Source: Amycolatopsis bullii (GTDB lineage Bacteria; Actinomycetota; Actinomycetes; Mycobacteriales; Pseudonocardiaceae). Taken from it: 57,070 bases of DNA. The stretch is from positions 1 through 57,070 of the forward strand of contig NZ_BNAW01000057.1 in NCBI RefSeq assembly GCF_014654205.1, read 5' to 3'. The notes under the pieces were generated by a model, which saw nothing but the letters and a program-made list of their open reading frames with translations, had not been told where the DNA came from and searched no databases. Below are positions 44,463 through 51,996 of the stretch, piece after piece. Made by a program: the position numbers and the translations under genes. Numbering within the stretch: position 1 is the first letter of the stretch; each line of letters starts with the position of its first letter.

Positions 44463-45644
44463 ATGACAGTCGACACCTCCTCCGCCGGCGACGCTGGAGT
44501 CGGGGCAGGAGCCGAGCAGCTCGCCATCGCCGCGGCGGTCGCGGCGGGCGAGTCCGTTCTCTCGCGCCGGTTCGGCAGCGCGATCACGTTGGTCGGGCCC
44601 GAGGACCTGGCGGGAAGCGGCCCGGCCACGGTGGTCCGCGCGCGGGTGGTGTCGTCGTTCGCGCTGCCGCGCACGCTCGTCATCAAGCACTACCCGGACC
44701 CGCCGGAGTCCGGCGCCGACCCGTTCGCCCAGGAGGCGGTCAGCTACCAGCTGTTCACGGCGCTGGCCCCGGACGAGCGGATGTGCCCGGAGCTGGTCGC
44801 CCACGACGGCCGCGACCGCGTGCTGGTGCTGGAGGACCTCGGCCGCACGCCGACGCTGGAGGACAAGCTCTACGCCCGCGACTCCCGCGCGGCCGAGCGG
44901 GCGCTGCTGTCCTGGGCCCGGTCGCTGGGCCGCCTGCACGCGAGCACGGCCGGCCGGGAAGCGGACTTCAACGCGTTGCTGCGGCGCCTCGGCGGCCCGG
45001 CGAAGGGCGACTCCGACGGCGTCGACGAGCTGTGTGCGCGGGTCCCGCCGCTGATCCAGAAGCGCTTGGGCATCCCGGTGCCGGACGAGGTGCGCACCGA
45101 GGTGACGACGGCGGTCGAGCACTCGCGGGCGGCGGGGTTCCGGGCGTTCAGCCCGGTCGAGCTGAGCCCGGACAACAACCTGGTGACCGGGCAGGGGGTC
45201 CGGTTCCTCGACTTCGAGAACGGCTGCGTGCGGTCGGCACTGGTGGACGCGGCTCACCTGCGGTTGCCGTTCGCCGGCTGGCCGGACGCGCTCGCCCTGC
45301 CGGCGGGGATGAGCGAGGCGATGATCGCGGCGTGGCGGGCCGAGGTGGTCGGGGTGTGGCCCGCGTTCGCGGACGATGACGTCCTCGCGACGCACTTGAC
45401 CGCCAGCGAGCTGGTGCGGGTCTGGCTGATCACGGGCGAGGAGCTGGGGTCGCTGAACCTGTCCCGCCACGCGGCGCCGGTCAGCCGGGAGGCGGCTTTC
45501 GTGACCTGGTGGCGGGATCTGGCGAAGCATGCCGGGTACGTTCGGATGACGGCGGTGTCCGAGTTTGCGGCTCGGGTGGCGGCGGCGTTGGCGGCGCGGC
45601 TGGGGCCGCATGCTGATTTGGCTTTTTATCCAGCGTTCCGGTGA
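44463..45644 (+). CDS. Aminoglycoside-phosphotransferase-fold protein with altered catalytic loop
   Basis: A 393-residue protein of the APH/choline-kinase-like superfamily. The ATP-binding Lys is likely in TLVIKHY near residue 75; VLVLEDLGRTPTLEDKL lies near residues 120-136. The catalytic loop, normally H-x-D-x4-N, reads PVELSPDNN (near residues 230-238): His is Pro and Asp is Glu. The later metal Asp is present in FLDFENG. Catalysis is thus doubtful. The ATG MTVDTSS is preferred; the frame is open for 42 codons upstream. It has no recognised partner, and a hairpin follows the stop closely. Confidence 0.75.
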   Translation: MTVDTSSAGDAGVGAGAEQLAIAAAVAAGESVLSRRFGSAITLVGPEDLAGSGPATVVRARVVSSFALPRTLVIKHYPDPPESGADPFAQEAVSYQLFTALAPDERMCPELVAHDGRDRVLVLEDLGRTPTLEDKLYARDSRAAERALLSWARSLGRLHASTAGREADFNALLRRLGGPAKGDSDGVDELCARVPPLIQKRLGIPVPDEVRTEVTTAVEHSRAAGFRAFSPVELSPDNNLVTGQGVRFLDFENGCVRSALVDAAHLRLPFAGWPDALALPAGMSEAMIAAWRAEVVGVWPAFADDDVLATHLTASELVRVWLITGEELGSLNLSRHAAPVSREAAFVTWWRDLAKHAGYVRMTAVSEFAARVAAALAARLGPHADLAFYPAFR

Positions 45645-45652
45645 GTCGGGGT

Positions 45653-45684
45653 GTTGTCCACAAGCTTGGCGGGGTGTGGACAAC
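45653..45684. other. Inverted pair of DnaA-box-like sequences / possible terminator
   Basis: TTGTCCACA (45654-45662) and its reverse TGTGGACAA (45675-45683) are the actinobacterial DnaA-box sequence, set head-to-head 12 bp apart. With flanking bases, the two 10-bp arms also make a hairpin starting eight bases after the preceding stop. Terminator and DnaA site are both possible readings. Confidence 0.55.
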
Positions 45685-45895
45685 CAGGGTCTGATCAGCG
45701 GTTTTGTCGGCGGTCGCCGGTAGACTGGAACTGGGACCGGCCCCTGGGGTGGGTGGGTTCTGTGTCGGGGGAGGGGGCTGCAGCCTCTCAGGTGCTCGAT
45801 CGGCGTGAACGGGACGCTGACGCCCAAAACCTGCACCCCACCCAGACCCCTCCCTGCACCCCGATCCGAAGCCAGAACACGGCCGGTGGCGCCGG

Positions 45896-45921
45896 GTCAA
45901 GGCACGCTTTCCCGCCTCGAC
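45896..45921. repeat. 26-bp element, inverted near-copy of a downstream hairpin core
   Basis: This sequence, starting GTCAAGGCACGCTTTCCCGC, is the reverse complement of the core of the hairpin at 46090-46115 with one mismatch near its end. Its own ends (GTCAAGGC and GCCTCGAC) form a small imperfect stem. Confidence 0.7.
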
Positions 45922-46069
45922 GCGGTGCTACCGGCCGTCGTCACAATCGCGGCTTCGGGGTGGTGGGCACCGAACTACCAACCGGCCCGCTTTGCCGGAA
46001 ACTCTGCCAGAGGGTGCTGCCGGGCTTCTGTCTGCCGGGGTTTCCCCGCCGGCCCGAACGCCGGATTGT

Positions 46070-46133
46070 TCAACGGCCGCCAGGTTGTGTCAAGGCGGGA
46101 AAGCGTGCCTTGACACAACCTGGCGGCCGTTGA
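46070..46133. repeat. Hairpin with 27-bp perfect stem
   Basis: Arms 46070-46096 and 46107-46133 are perfectly complementary, with a 10-base loop (GGGAAAGCGT). The left arm begins TCAACGGCCGCC. It could be a strong terminator or a dispersed intergenic repeat element. No reading frame crosses it. Confidence 0.85.
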
Positions 46134-46224
46134 GGCGGCTGCGTATCGGGTCGGCAGGGGGGTGTGGTTGGTGGGGCGCTGCTGGTGTCGCTCGCTCCCT
46201 TCGCCTGCGCCGGTCCCCGCGTCT

Positions 46225-46271
46225 TGAATGACTCATTCCTGACTTGGGATGACATGAATGACTCATTCCTG
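46225..46271. repeat. 17-bp direct repeat containing AATGACTCATT
   Basis: TGAATGACTCATTCCTG occurs at 46225-46241 and again at 46255-46271, 30 bp apart. Its core AATGACTCATT is a palindrome with one central base. A dispersed repeat or a regulator site for the SGNH gene downstream are both possible. Confidence 0.7.
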
Positions 46272-46400
46272 GCGTTCGCGCTCCCCGCCCCGCCGCCCCG
46301 AACAGGACATATCCGGCTCCTGTGAGCTGCGCGTCAAGAATTAGGCCCGGTGTCGCAGGCGTGTTACCTCGTCCTCACCGGGTGTGAGCCTGGGTGGCCG

Positions 46401-47231
46401 ATGGTCGTGCACGTGACCGTGATGAGCGTCGATGTCACCGCCCGGCCCGAGCCGCCCGAACCCTCGCTCAAACGAGCTCGGCGGCTGGCCGTCCTCGGGG
46501 ACTCCACCGCCGTCGGCCTCGGGGATCCCCTGCCGCGGCGGGGTGGCTGGCGCGGGGTGGGCCCGTTGGTCGCCGCCGCTCTCGGTATTGAAAACAGCGG
46601 CTATCTCAACCCCTCCTTCGCCGGGGCGCGGATGCGGTGCGTGCTCACCGAACAACTTCCCGCCGCCGTCGCCCACCGGCCCGATGTCGCCCTGGTCGTC
46701 GCCGGCATGAACGACACGCTTCGGCCGGACTTCGACGCCGGCCGCGTTGCCGCCGACCTCACCGAAGTCATCCAGCGCCTGCGGGCGACCGGGACCACCG
46801 TGGTGCCCGTCCGCTTCCACGACCACAGCAAGGTCTTCCGCCTGCCGCCGTCGCTCAAACGCGCTCTCAGCGCCCGCGTCGCCGAACTCAACTCGGCCAT
46901 CGACGACGTCGTCGCCCGGGAACGCGTGCCCTGTCTCGACCTCGACCGGCTGCCCGGCGCCTACGACCTGGTGTCCTGGAGCGTCGATCGGCTGCACCCC
47001 TCCGAACTGGGCCACCGCATGCTCGCCGACGGCTTCACCGGACTGCTCGCCGACGCCGGGTTCGCCGTGCCGGAACCGGTGAGCCTCACCTGCAGCGGCG
47101 GCGCCGAACCGAGCACCACCGGACACGTGGGCTGGCTGGTGCTCAAGGGAATCCCGTGGCTCTGGCGCCGCGGCCGCGAATTCCTGCCCTACGCCGCCGT
47201 CATCATGTGGAACTCGTTCCGCGCCCGCTGA
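46401..47231 (+). CDS. SGNH/GDSL-type hydrolase
   Basis: A 276-residue esterase-type protein. Block I LAVLGDSTAVGLGDP (catalytic Ser), block III VVAGMNDTLRP (Gly/Asn oxyanion residues) and block V DRLHPSELGHR (Asp-His) are complete. The C-terminal ~50 residues carry a hydrophobic or amphipathic stretch (GHVGWLVLKGIPWLWRRGREFLPYAAVIMWNSF) that could associate with the membrane. No signal peptide is seen, so it is probably cytosolic. Starts at 46401 and 46422 are both possible. It overlaps the convergent phosphoesterase by 29 bp. Confidence 0.85.
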   Translation: MVVHVTVMSVDVTARPEPPEPSLKRARRLAVLGDSTAVGLGDPLPRRGGWRGVGPLVAAALGIENSGYLNPSFAGARMRCVLTEQLPAAVAHRPDVALVVAGMNDTLRPDFDAGRVAADLTEVIQRLRATGTTVVPVRFHDHSKVFRLPPSLKRALSARVAELNSAIDDVVARERVPCLDLDRLPGAYDLVSWSVDRLHPSELGHRMLADGFTGLLADAGFAVPEPVSLTCSGGAEPSTTGHVGWLVLKGIPWLWRRGREFLPYAAVIMWNSFRAR

Positions 47232-47931
47232 ACACCCGCAGCGCTTCGACGTCCGACGCCGGATGGCGGACGAAGGAGTCCGCCCACTCCTCGATGCCGG
47301 GATAGCCCGACCGCGAAACGAGGAACCGGCACGCCGCCTCGACGTCGTACTCCGTGCGCCGCAACTGGACGCCGTCGCCGAGCAGCGCCCAGTGCGCACC
47401 CGTTGCCCCGTACGGCATTCCGACGCTGCCGGGGTTCACCACCAGCCGCCGGTCCACGAGCCGCACGAACGGCATGTGCGTGTGCCCGCAGACGATCGTC
47501 GGCTCGGCCACGCCCTCCAGGACCTCCGCCCAGCGCTCCGGGGACGAGTCGACGAGCACGATCTCCGTGTCGTTGCGCGGGGTAGCGTGGCAGAACAGCA
47601 CGCCGTCCAAGGTCTCCGTCAGCGGCAACGCGTCGAGCACCGGGAGATCCGCCGGACGCAGCTGCTGCGCCGCCCACGGGAAGATCGGGTCCGGGACGAA
47701 CGTGCCGCCGGTGCGCGCCGATTCGGCCAGTTCGCGGTCGGCGTTGCCGCGCACCCACACCGCGCGGTCGCCGAGTGCCTGGAGCCGCTCGAGGGTTTCC
47801 ACCGGCATCGGCCCGGCGAGCAGGTCGCCGAGCAGCACGATCTTCTCCGCCGCCCGGACGTCCGGCTCCGCCAGGACCGCCTCCAACGCGGGGAGGACCC
47901 CGTGGACGTCCGCCAGCACCGCCACCTGCAC
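47203..47931 (-). CDS. Metallophosphoesterase (YfcE/MJ0936-like)
   Basis: A 242-residue calcineurin-like phosphoesterase. The metal-site motifs are complete: LADVHGVLPALEAVL, LLGDLLAGP, RGNADRELA, and CGHTHMPFVR, with FCHATP between. The small size fits the YfcE group acting on phosphodiesters or nucleotide substrates. GTG at 47931 gives MQVAVLADVHG; longer forms from 47949 or upstream are possible. It lies downstream of the P450 gene with a hairpin between. Confidence 0.88.
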   Translation of the reverse strand: MQVAVLADVHGVLPALEAVLAEPDVRAAEKIVLLGDLLAGPMPVETLERLQALGDRAVWVRGNADRELAESARTGGTFVPDPIFPWAAQQLRPADLPVLDALPLTETLDGVLFCHATPRNDTEIVLVDSSPERWAEVLEGVAEPTIVCGHTHMPFVRLVDRRLVVNPGSVGMPYGATGAHWALLGDGVQLRRTEYDVEAACRFLVSRSGYPGIEEWADSFVRHPASDVEALRVFSGRGTSST

Positions 47932-47954
47932 CGGTCCACCATGGGCCACGCCGA

Positions 47955-47986
47955 GCGCCCCGGGCGAGCGATTTCGCCCAGGGCGC
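47955..47986 (-). terminator. Hairpin between the P450 and phosphoesterase genes
   Basis: Arms 47955-47967 and 47974-47986 pair over 13 positions with one central C-A mismatch and a six-base loop, just after the P450 stop. Confidence 0.5.
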
Positions 47987-47993
47987 AACCGGC

Positions 47994-49202
47994 CTACTTC
48001 GTCGTGAGCGGCAGCTCACGCACCCCGGTCATGTTCGGGTTGACCTGGAACTTCGGCGGCTCGCCCGGGATCGTGCGCAGCACCGGGTAGCGGTCGAACA
48101 GGATGTCCAGCGTCACCCGGCCCTCCAGCCGCGCGAGCGGTGCGCCGATGCAGAAGTGGATCCCGCGGCCGAACGCCAGGTGCGGGTTCTCCGCGCGCAG
48201 CGGGTCGAACGTGTCCGGGTGGGGGAACACCCGCTCGTCGCGGTTGGCCGCCGCCACCCAGCAGAGCAGCATCTGGTCCGCCGGCACGGTGACGCCGCCG
48301 ATTTCCGCCTCCCGCGTGGTCGTGCGGGCCACCGCCGCGAACGGCGTGAGGTACCGCAGCGACTCCTCGATCATCGGCGGCACGAGCGAGCGGTCCGCGC
48401 GCACCCGCTCGTCCCACTCCCGGTGCGTGTCCAGGCACAGCACCGCGTTGCCGAGCAGCATCGTGGTGGTGATGTGGCCGGCCAGCAGCAGGATGTTCGC
48501 GAAGTTGACGACGTCGGAGTGCGACAGCCGTTCGCCGTCCAGCTCGGCCTCGACCAGTTTCGTCAGCAGGTCTTCCCGCGGCTGCTTGCGCCGCTCGTCG
48601 ACGTGCACGCCGAGGTAGTCGGCGAGCGCCTTCTGGCCTTCCATGGACGACCGGATGGCCGCGTCCTGGTTTTCGTCCTTCTTCACCAGCGAAACCTGGT
48701 TGGCGGATTCGAACATCTTGTCCACCCAGCCCTTGAACAGGGTCCGGTCGCCGGCCGGGACGCCCAGCAGTTCGGCGATCACGATCACCGGGAGCGGGTA
48801 GGCCAGGTGCTCGACCAGCTCCAGCCGGTCGCCTGCCGGGACGGCGTCCAGCAGCTCGTGGGTGATCGCGGCGATCCGCGGCTCGAGGTCCGCCACCACC
48901 TTGGGCGTGAACGCGCGGCTGACGAGCTTGCGCATCTTGTTGTGCAGCGGCGGGTCCAGCTGCAGGATGCTGCCCGTCGACATGTCGTAGTCGGGGTCCG
49001 GCATCAGGTCCTTCGGGATCAGCCGCGTCGTGTCGGACGAGAAGGTCGCCGGGTCGCGGAGGATCGTTTCGATCTCCGGGTGCCCGTAGACGTTCCACAT
49101 CCCCAGTTCCGCGGCGAACTCGATCCGCTGTTCCGGCTGCTTCCCCCGCAGCCAGAACTGGGCCTCGTGGAGTCCCCAGGTGTCGGCCAGTGTGCTGGTC
49201 AT
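47994..49202 (-). CDS. Cytochrome P450
   Basis: A 402-residue bacterial class I P450. The heme-ligand Cys351 is in FGRGIHFCIGAPLARLEG. The K-helix E-x-x-R is in MIEESLRYL. The I-helix reads LLLAGHITTT; the acidic residue usual before the Thr is Ile, so the proton-relay is altered. Other landmarks are QLDPPLHNKMRKLVSRAFTP (C-helix) and NRDERVFPHPDTFDPLR. Substrate unknown. It needs a ferredoxin partner, not encoded here. It is 31 bp after a TetR-type gene in the same operon. Confidence 0.93.
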   Translation of the reverse strand: MTSTLADTWGLHEAQFWLRGKQPEQRIEFAAELGMWNVYGHPEIETILRDPATFSSDTTRLIPKDLMPDPDYDMSTGSILQLDPPLHNKMRKLVSRAFTPKVVADLEPRIAAITHELLDAVPAGDRLELVEHLAYPLPVIVIAELLGVPAGDRTLFKGWVDKMFESANQVSLVKKDENQDAAIRSSMEGQKALADYLGVHVDERRKQPREDLLTKLVEAELDGERLSHSDVVNFANILLLAGHITTTMLLGNAVLCLDTHREWDERVRADRSLVPPMIEESLRYLTPFAAVARTTTREAEIGGVTVPADQMLLCWVAAANRDERVFPHPDTFDPLRAENPHLAFGRGIHFCIGAPLARLEGRVTLDILFDRYPVLRTIPGEPPKFQVNPNMTGVRELPLTTK

Positions 49203-49233
49203 TTCCGCCCCTTTCCCCGGTGTGGCCCCCGGA

Positions 49234-49929
49234 TCAGCCGGAGGCCCTGGTGGGATCGTGTGCGTAGATCCCGTTGCGGTAGCCCGAGACGAGCTCCTCG
49301 AGCGTCGAACTCAGTTCCGCCGCCACTTCCGCGACCGCCGCGGGATCGGGCTCGCCGGGCGGTTCGAACGCGGCACGGATGACGTGCGCGAGGGCTTCGG
49401 CCCTCGCCTCCAGCGGGATGTCGTCGAACTCGTCGCTGAGCGTTCCGCCGACGTAGAAGCCGACCGAAGTGGCGTTGAGCGCGAAGGACAGGTTCGGGAC
49501 GTCCGTCCGGACCAGGCCGTGCCGCAGCATCGTTTCCTCGAACTGCGCGCGCAGTTGGTCCTGCTGCTTCCGCAGGGCGAGATCGCCCATCGAGCCGAAC
49601 ATTTCGGCGTTGCCGCGCAGCATGGCCATCACCAGCGGACGGCGGTGGGTGGTGAGGAACGACGTCGAGATCATCCGGTGCGGGAGGATCATCGCCGGGT
49701 CGGCCTTGATCGCGCTCAGGATCTCGTCGGTGAGATCGGCCGATTCACGCAGCATCAGCGCCTGGAACAGCAGCTCCTTGTTGCGCCAGTGCAGGTAGAC
49801 GGTGCCCTTGCCGATCCCGACCGCGCGCGCGATGTCGTCGATCGCCACCTTGCGGTAGCCCATGCGCAGCAGCAGCTCGCCCGCCGCGTCCAGGATCCGG
49901 TCGGCGCGCTCGCGGTTGGGATGGCTCAT
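49234..49929 (-). CDS. TetR-family transcriptional regulator
   Basis: A 231-residue TetR-type protein. The N-terminal HTH lies at about residues 8-55 (RILDAAGELLLRMGYRKVAIDDIARAVGIGKGTVYLHWRNKELLFQAL). The rest is the helical ligand-binding domain. A 12-bp perfect inverted repeat lies upstream of the start (49960-49999). The gene precedes the P450, so it likely represses its own operon until a ligand, perhaps a P450 substrate, appears. Confidence 0.92.
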   Translation of the reverse strand: MSHPNRERADRILDAAGELLLRMGYRKVAIDDIARAVGIGKGTVYLHWRNKELLFQALMLRESADLTDEILSAIKADPAMILPHRMISTSFLTTHRRPLVMAMLRGNAEMFGSMGDLALRKQQDQLRAQFEETMLRHGLVRTDVPNLSFALNATSVGFYVGGTLSDEFDDIPLEARAEALAHVIRAAFEPPGEPDPAAVAEVAAELSSTLEELVSGYRNGIYAHDPTRASG

Positions 49930-49959
49930 GCGTTTCCACCTGTGGTTTCGTTGAGCATT

Positions 49960-49999
49960 TGACCGGTTGACTCAAATCGCACTTTCGGTCAACCGGTCA
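49960..49999. promoter_or_regulatory. Candidate TetR operator in the divergent gap
   Basis: TGACCGGTTGAC (49960-49971) is matched in inverse by GTCAACCGGTCA (49988-49999) with 16 bp between. Each arm holds the ACCGGT palindrome. The site lies 31 bp upstream of the TetR start and 72 bp before rarA. Confidence 0.65.
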
Positions 50000-50070
50000 T
50001 CCAGACGGTAGCGCTCTTGTGGAGGCCGGGGCAAGAGGTTCTGTCGGTGGGGTCGGTTAACGTCATCGGT

Positions 50071-51447
50071 GTGGCACAGGACGAGCTCTTCACCGTGAAC
50101 GCCGACATCGCGCCTCCGCCGGAGCGCACGACGTCGAACGCGGGCGCGGAACCGCAGGCGGACCCGGCCAGCTCGCCGCTGGCCGTGCGGATGCGGCCGC
50201 GCTCGCTCGACGAGGTCGTCGGCCAGCAGCACCTGCTGCGCGAAGGCGCCCCGCTGCGGCGGCTGGTCGAGGGCGCCGCGCCGGCGTCGGTGCTGCTCTA
50301 CGGGCCGCCCGGCACGGGCAAGACGACGCTGGCCAACCTCGTCTCGATCGCCACCGGCCGCCGGTTCGTCGCGATGTCCGCGCTTTCGGCCGGCGTCAAG
50401 GAGGTGCGCGGGGTCATCGAGGAGGCGCGGCGGCGCCGTCAGTACAACACCGAGAACACGGTGCTGTTCATCGACGAGGTGCACCGGTTCTCCAAGACCC
50501 AGCAGGACGCGCTGCTCGGCGCGGTCGAGGACCGCACGGTGCTGCTGGTCGCGGCGACGACCGAGAACCCGTCCTTCTCGGTCGTGTCGCCGCTGCTGTC
50601 GCGGTCGCTGGTGCTGCAGCTGCGCCCGCTGACCGACGCGGACATCACGGAGCTGATCGAGCGCGCGCTGGCCGACGAGCGCGGCCTCGGCGGCGAGCTG
50701 ACCCTGACCGAGGATGCCCGCGCCCACCTCGTCCGGCTCGCGGGCGGGGATGCGCGCCGTGCGTTGACGGCGCTGGAGGCGGCCGCCGACGCGGCGTCGG
50801 CCACCGAGGCGAAGACGATCGACCTGGCCATCGTCGAGTCCACAGTGGACAAGGCGGCGGTGCGCTACGACCGCGACGGCGACCAGCACTACGACGTGAT
50901 CAGCGCGTTCATCAAGTCGATCCGCGGGTCCGATGTGGACGCCGCCCTGCACTACCTGGCCCGGATGATCGAAGCGGGCGAGGACCCGCGTTTCCTCGCG
51001 CGGCGCCTGGTCGTGCACGCCAGCGAGGACATCGGGATGGCCGACCCGACGGCCCTGCAGTCGGCAGTCGCGGCGGCGCACGCGGTCCAGTTCATCGGCA
51101 TGCCGGAGGGCAGGCTGGCGCTGGCGCAGGCCACCGTGCACCTGGCGACCGCGCCGAAGTCGAACGCGGTGATCAAGGGCATCGACGCGGCGCTGGCGGA
51201 CGTCCGCGCGGGGCTGGCCGGAACGGTGCCCCCGCACCTGCGCGACGGGCACTACGCGGGAGCGAAGAAGCTGGGCAACGCGCAGGGGTACCGCTACCCG
51301 CACAACGTGCCCGAGGGGGTGCTGGCCCAGCAGTACCCGCCGGACGAACTGGTCGGCCGGGACTACTACGAGCCCACGCAGCGCGGTGCCGAGCGCACGC
51401 TGGCCGAGCGCGTTCCCAAGCTGCGCCGGACGATCCGCGGGGAGTGA
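50071..51447 (+). CDS. rarA: RarA (MgsA) replication-associated recombination ATPase
   Basis: A 458-residue AAA+ clamp-loader-like ATPase. Near the N-terminus are PLAVRMRPRSLDEVVGQQHLL and Walker A LLYGPPGTGKTTLANL. Walker B is in VLFIDEVHRFSKTQQDALL; AATTENPSFSVVSPLLSRS gives the sensor and arginine finger. The C-terminal tetramerisation domain contains HYLARMIEAGEDPRFLARRL and HASEDIGMADP. It acts at stalled replication forks. The GTG start gives a short disordered N-terminus, probably with a QDELF clamp-binding-like motif at residues 3-7. Confidence 0.95.
   Translation: MAQDELFTVNADIAPPPERTTSNAGAEPQADPASSPLAVRMRPRSLDEVVGQQHLLREGAPLRRLVEGAAPASVLLYGPPGTGKTTLANLVSIATGRRFVAMSALSAGVKEVRGVIEEARRRRQYNTENTVLFIDEVHRFSKTQQDALLGAVEDRTVLLVAATTENPSFSVVSPLLSRSLVLQLRPLTDADITELIERALADERGLGGELTLTEDARAHLVRLAGGDARRALTALEAAADAASATEAKTIDLAIVESTVDKAAVRYDRDGDQHYDVISAFIKSIRGSDVDAALHYLARMIEAGEDPRFLARRLVVHASEDIGMADPTALQSAVAAAHAVQFIGMPEGRLALAQATVHLATAPKSNAVIKGIDAALADVRAGLAGTVPPHLRDGHYAGAKKLGNAQGYRYPHNVPEGVLAQQYPPDELVGRDYYEPTQRGAERTLAERVPKLRRTIRGE
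50839..50850. repeat. Iterated palindrome TCCACAGTGGAC (copy 5)
   Basis: Within rarA, encoding Ser-Thr-Val-Asp; the preceding G completes the 13-bp palindrome. Confidence 0.7.
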
Positions 51448-51464
51448 GGCGTCCGGGGCCCTTT

Positions 51465-51477
51465 TGAACGCCGTTCA
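51465..51477. promoter_or_regulatory. 13-bp palindrome after rarA
   Basis: TGAACG-C-CGTTCA is an odd palindrome between rarA and the VOC gene. It has GAAC/GTTC halves but not LexA spacing. It may be an operator of the VOC gene; no protein can be named. Confidence 0.3.
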
Positions 51478-51581
51478 CGCGGAACATGGGCCGCGGCGGC
51501 CAAGATCATCGGAGTTCGTAAACTTCCCCCTTCAGGTGGCCCGAACACCGCGAAGGCCCCGCGACGGCAGGAGGCGTGCCC

Positions 51582-51959
51582 GTGCCCGCGACGCTGCAGT
51601 GCATCGTCCTGGACTGCCCGGAACCCCTGTACCTCGCCCGCTTCTACCAGGCCCTGCTCGGCGGCGAGGTGGACCGGCCCGACCCGCGGTGGCGCGTGGA
51701 CGAAGACTGGTCGACCCTGCACGTCGGCGGAATGGTCCTGGGTTTCCAGCGGGCCCCCGACCACCGGCCGCCGAGCTGGCCGGACCCCTCCTTCCCGCAG
51801 CAGTTCCACCTCGACTTCGAGGTCGACGACTTCCGCGAGTCGCACCACGTCGTCCTGGCCAACGGCGGCCGGCTGCTCGACCCCGACCTCGGCGGCCGGG
51901 GCTGGCGCGTCTACGCCGACCCGGCGGGCCACCCCTTCTGCCTGCTCGGCGACTACTGA
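51582..51959 (+). CDS. VOC (glyoxalase/dioxygenase-fold) family protein
   Basis: A 125-residue protein with two beta-alpha-beta modules of the VOC fold. Segments are LQCIVLDCPEPLYLARFYQALLGG near the N-terminus, FHLDFEVDDF in the middle and VYADPAGHPFCLLGDY at the end. Function in the family varies (metal-dependent enzyme or antibiotic binding). The second GTG is chosen because AGGAGG lies seven bases upstream; the GTG at 51576 leaves only one base. It is close to the next gene and possibly co-transcribed. Confidence 0.85.
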   Translation: MPATLQCIVLDCPEPLYLARFYQALLGGEVDRPDPRWRVDEDWSTLHVGGMVLGFQRAPDHRPPSWPDPSFPQQFHLDFEVDDFRESHHVVLANGGRLLDPDLGGRGWRVYADPAGHPFCLLGDY

Positions 51960-51996
51960 GCGCGCGGCCGCGGCCCGGCTCGGCGACGATGGCGGC

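Larger units (their letters stand above)
45685..46349. other. Long non-coding region with repeats
   Basis: About 670 bp without a convincing gene. Short open frames here lack ribosome sites and family likeness. It contains a 26-bp sequence GTCAAGGCACGC... (45896-45921), a 27-bp-stem hairpin (46070-46133), and a 17-bp direct repeat (46225-46271). The stretch 45700-45890, with CCTCTCAGG near 45785, could encode a structured RNA but matches no class I know. Confidence 0.6.

Noticed and set aside
45653..45684. Replication origin
   Set aside because: Only two DnaA-like boxes, no AT-rich unwinding region, and no dnaA/dnaN neighbours.
45700..45890. Glycine or other riboswitch in the long non-coding region
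   Set aside because: CCTCTCAGG resembles a piece of the glycine aptamer, but the GGAGAG and CGAAGG partners are missing and no glycine gene follows.
45651..46231. Short open frames in the 45.7-46.3 kb region
   Set aside because: They cross the 27-bp-stem hairpin or repeats, have no convincing start site and resemble no protein family.
51465..51477. Second LexA box after rarA
   Set aside because: It has GAAC/GTTC halves but a three-base centre instead of four; spacing does not fit the SOS consensus.
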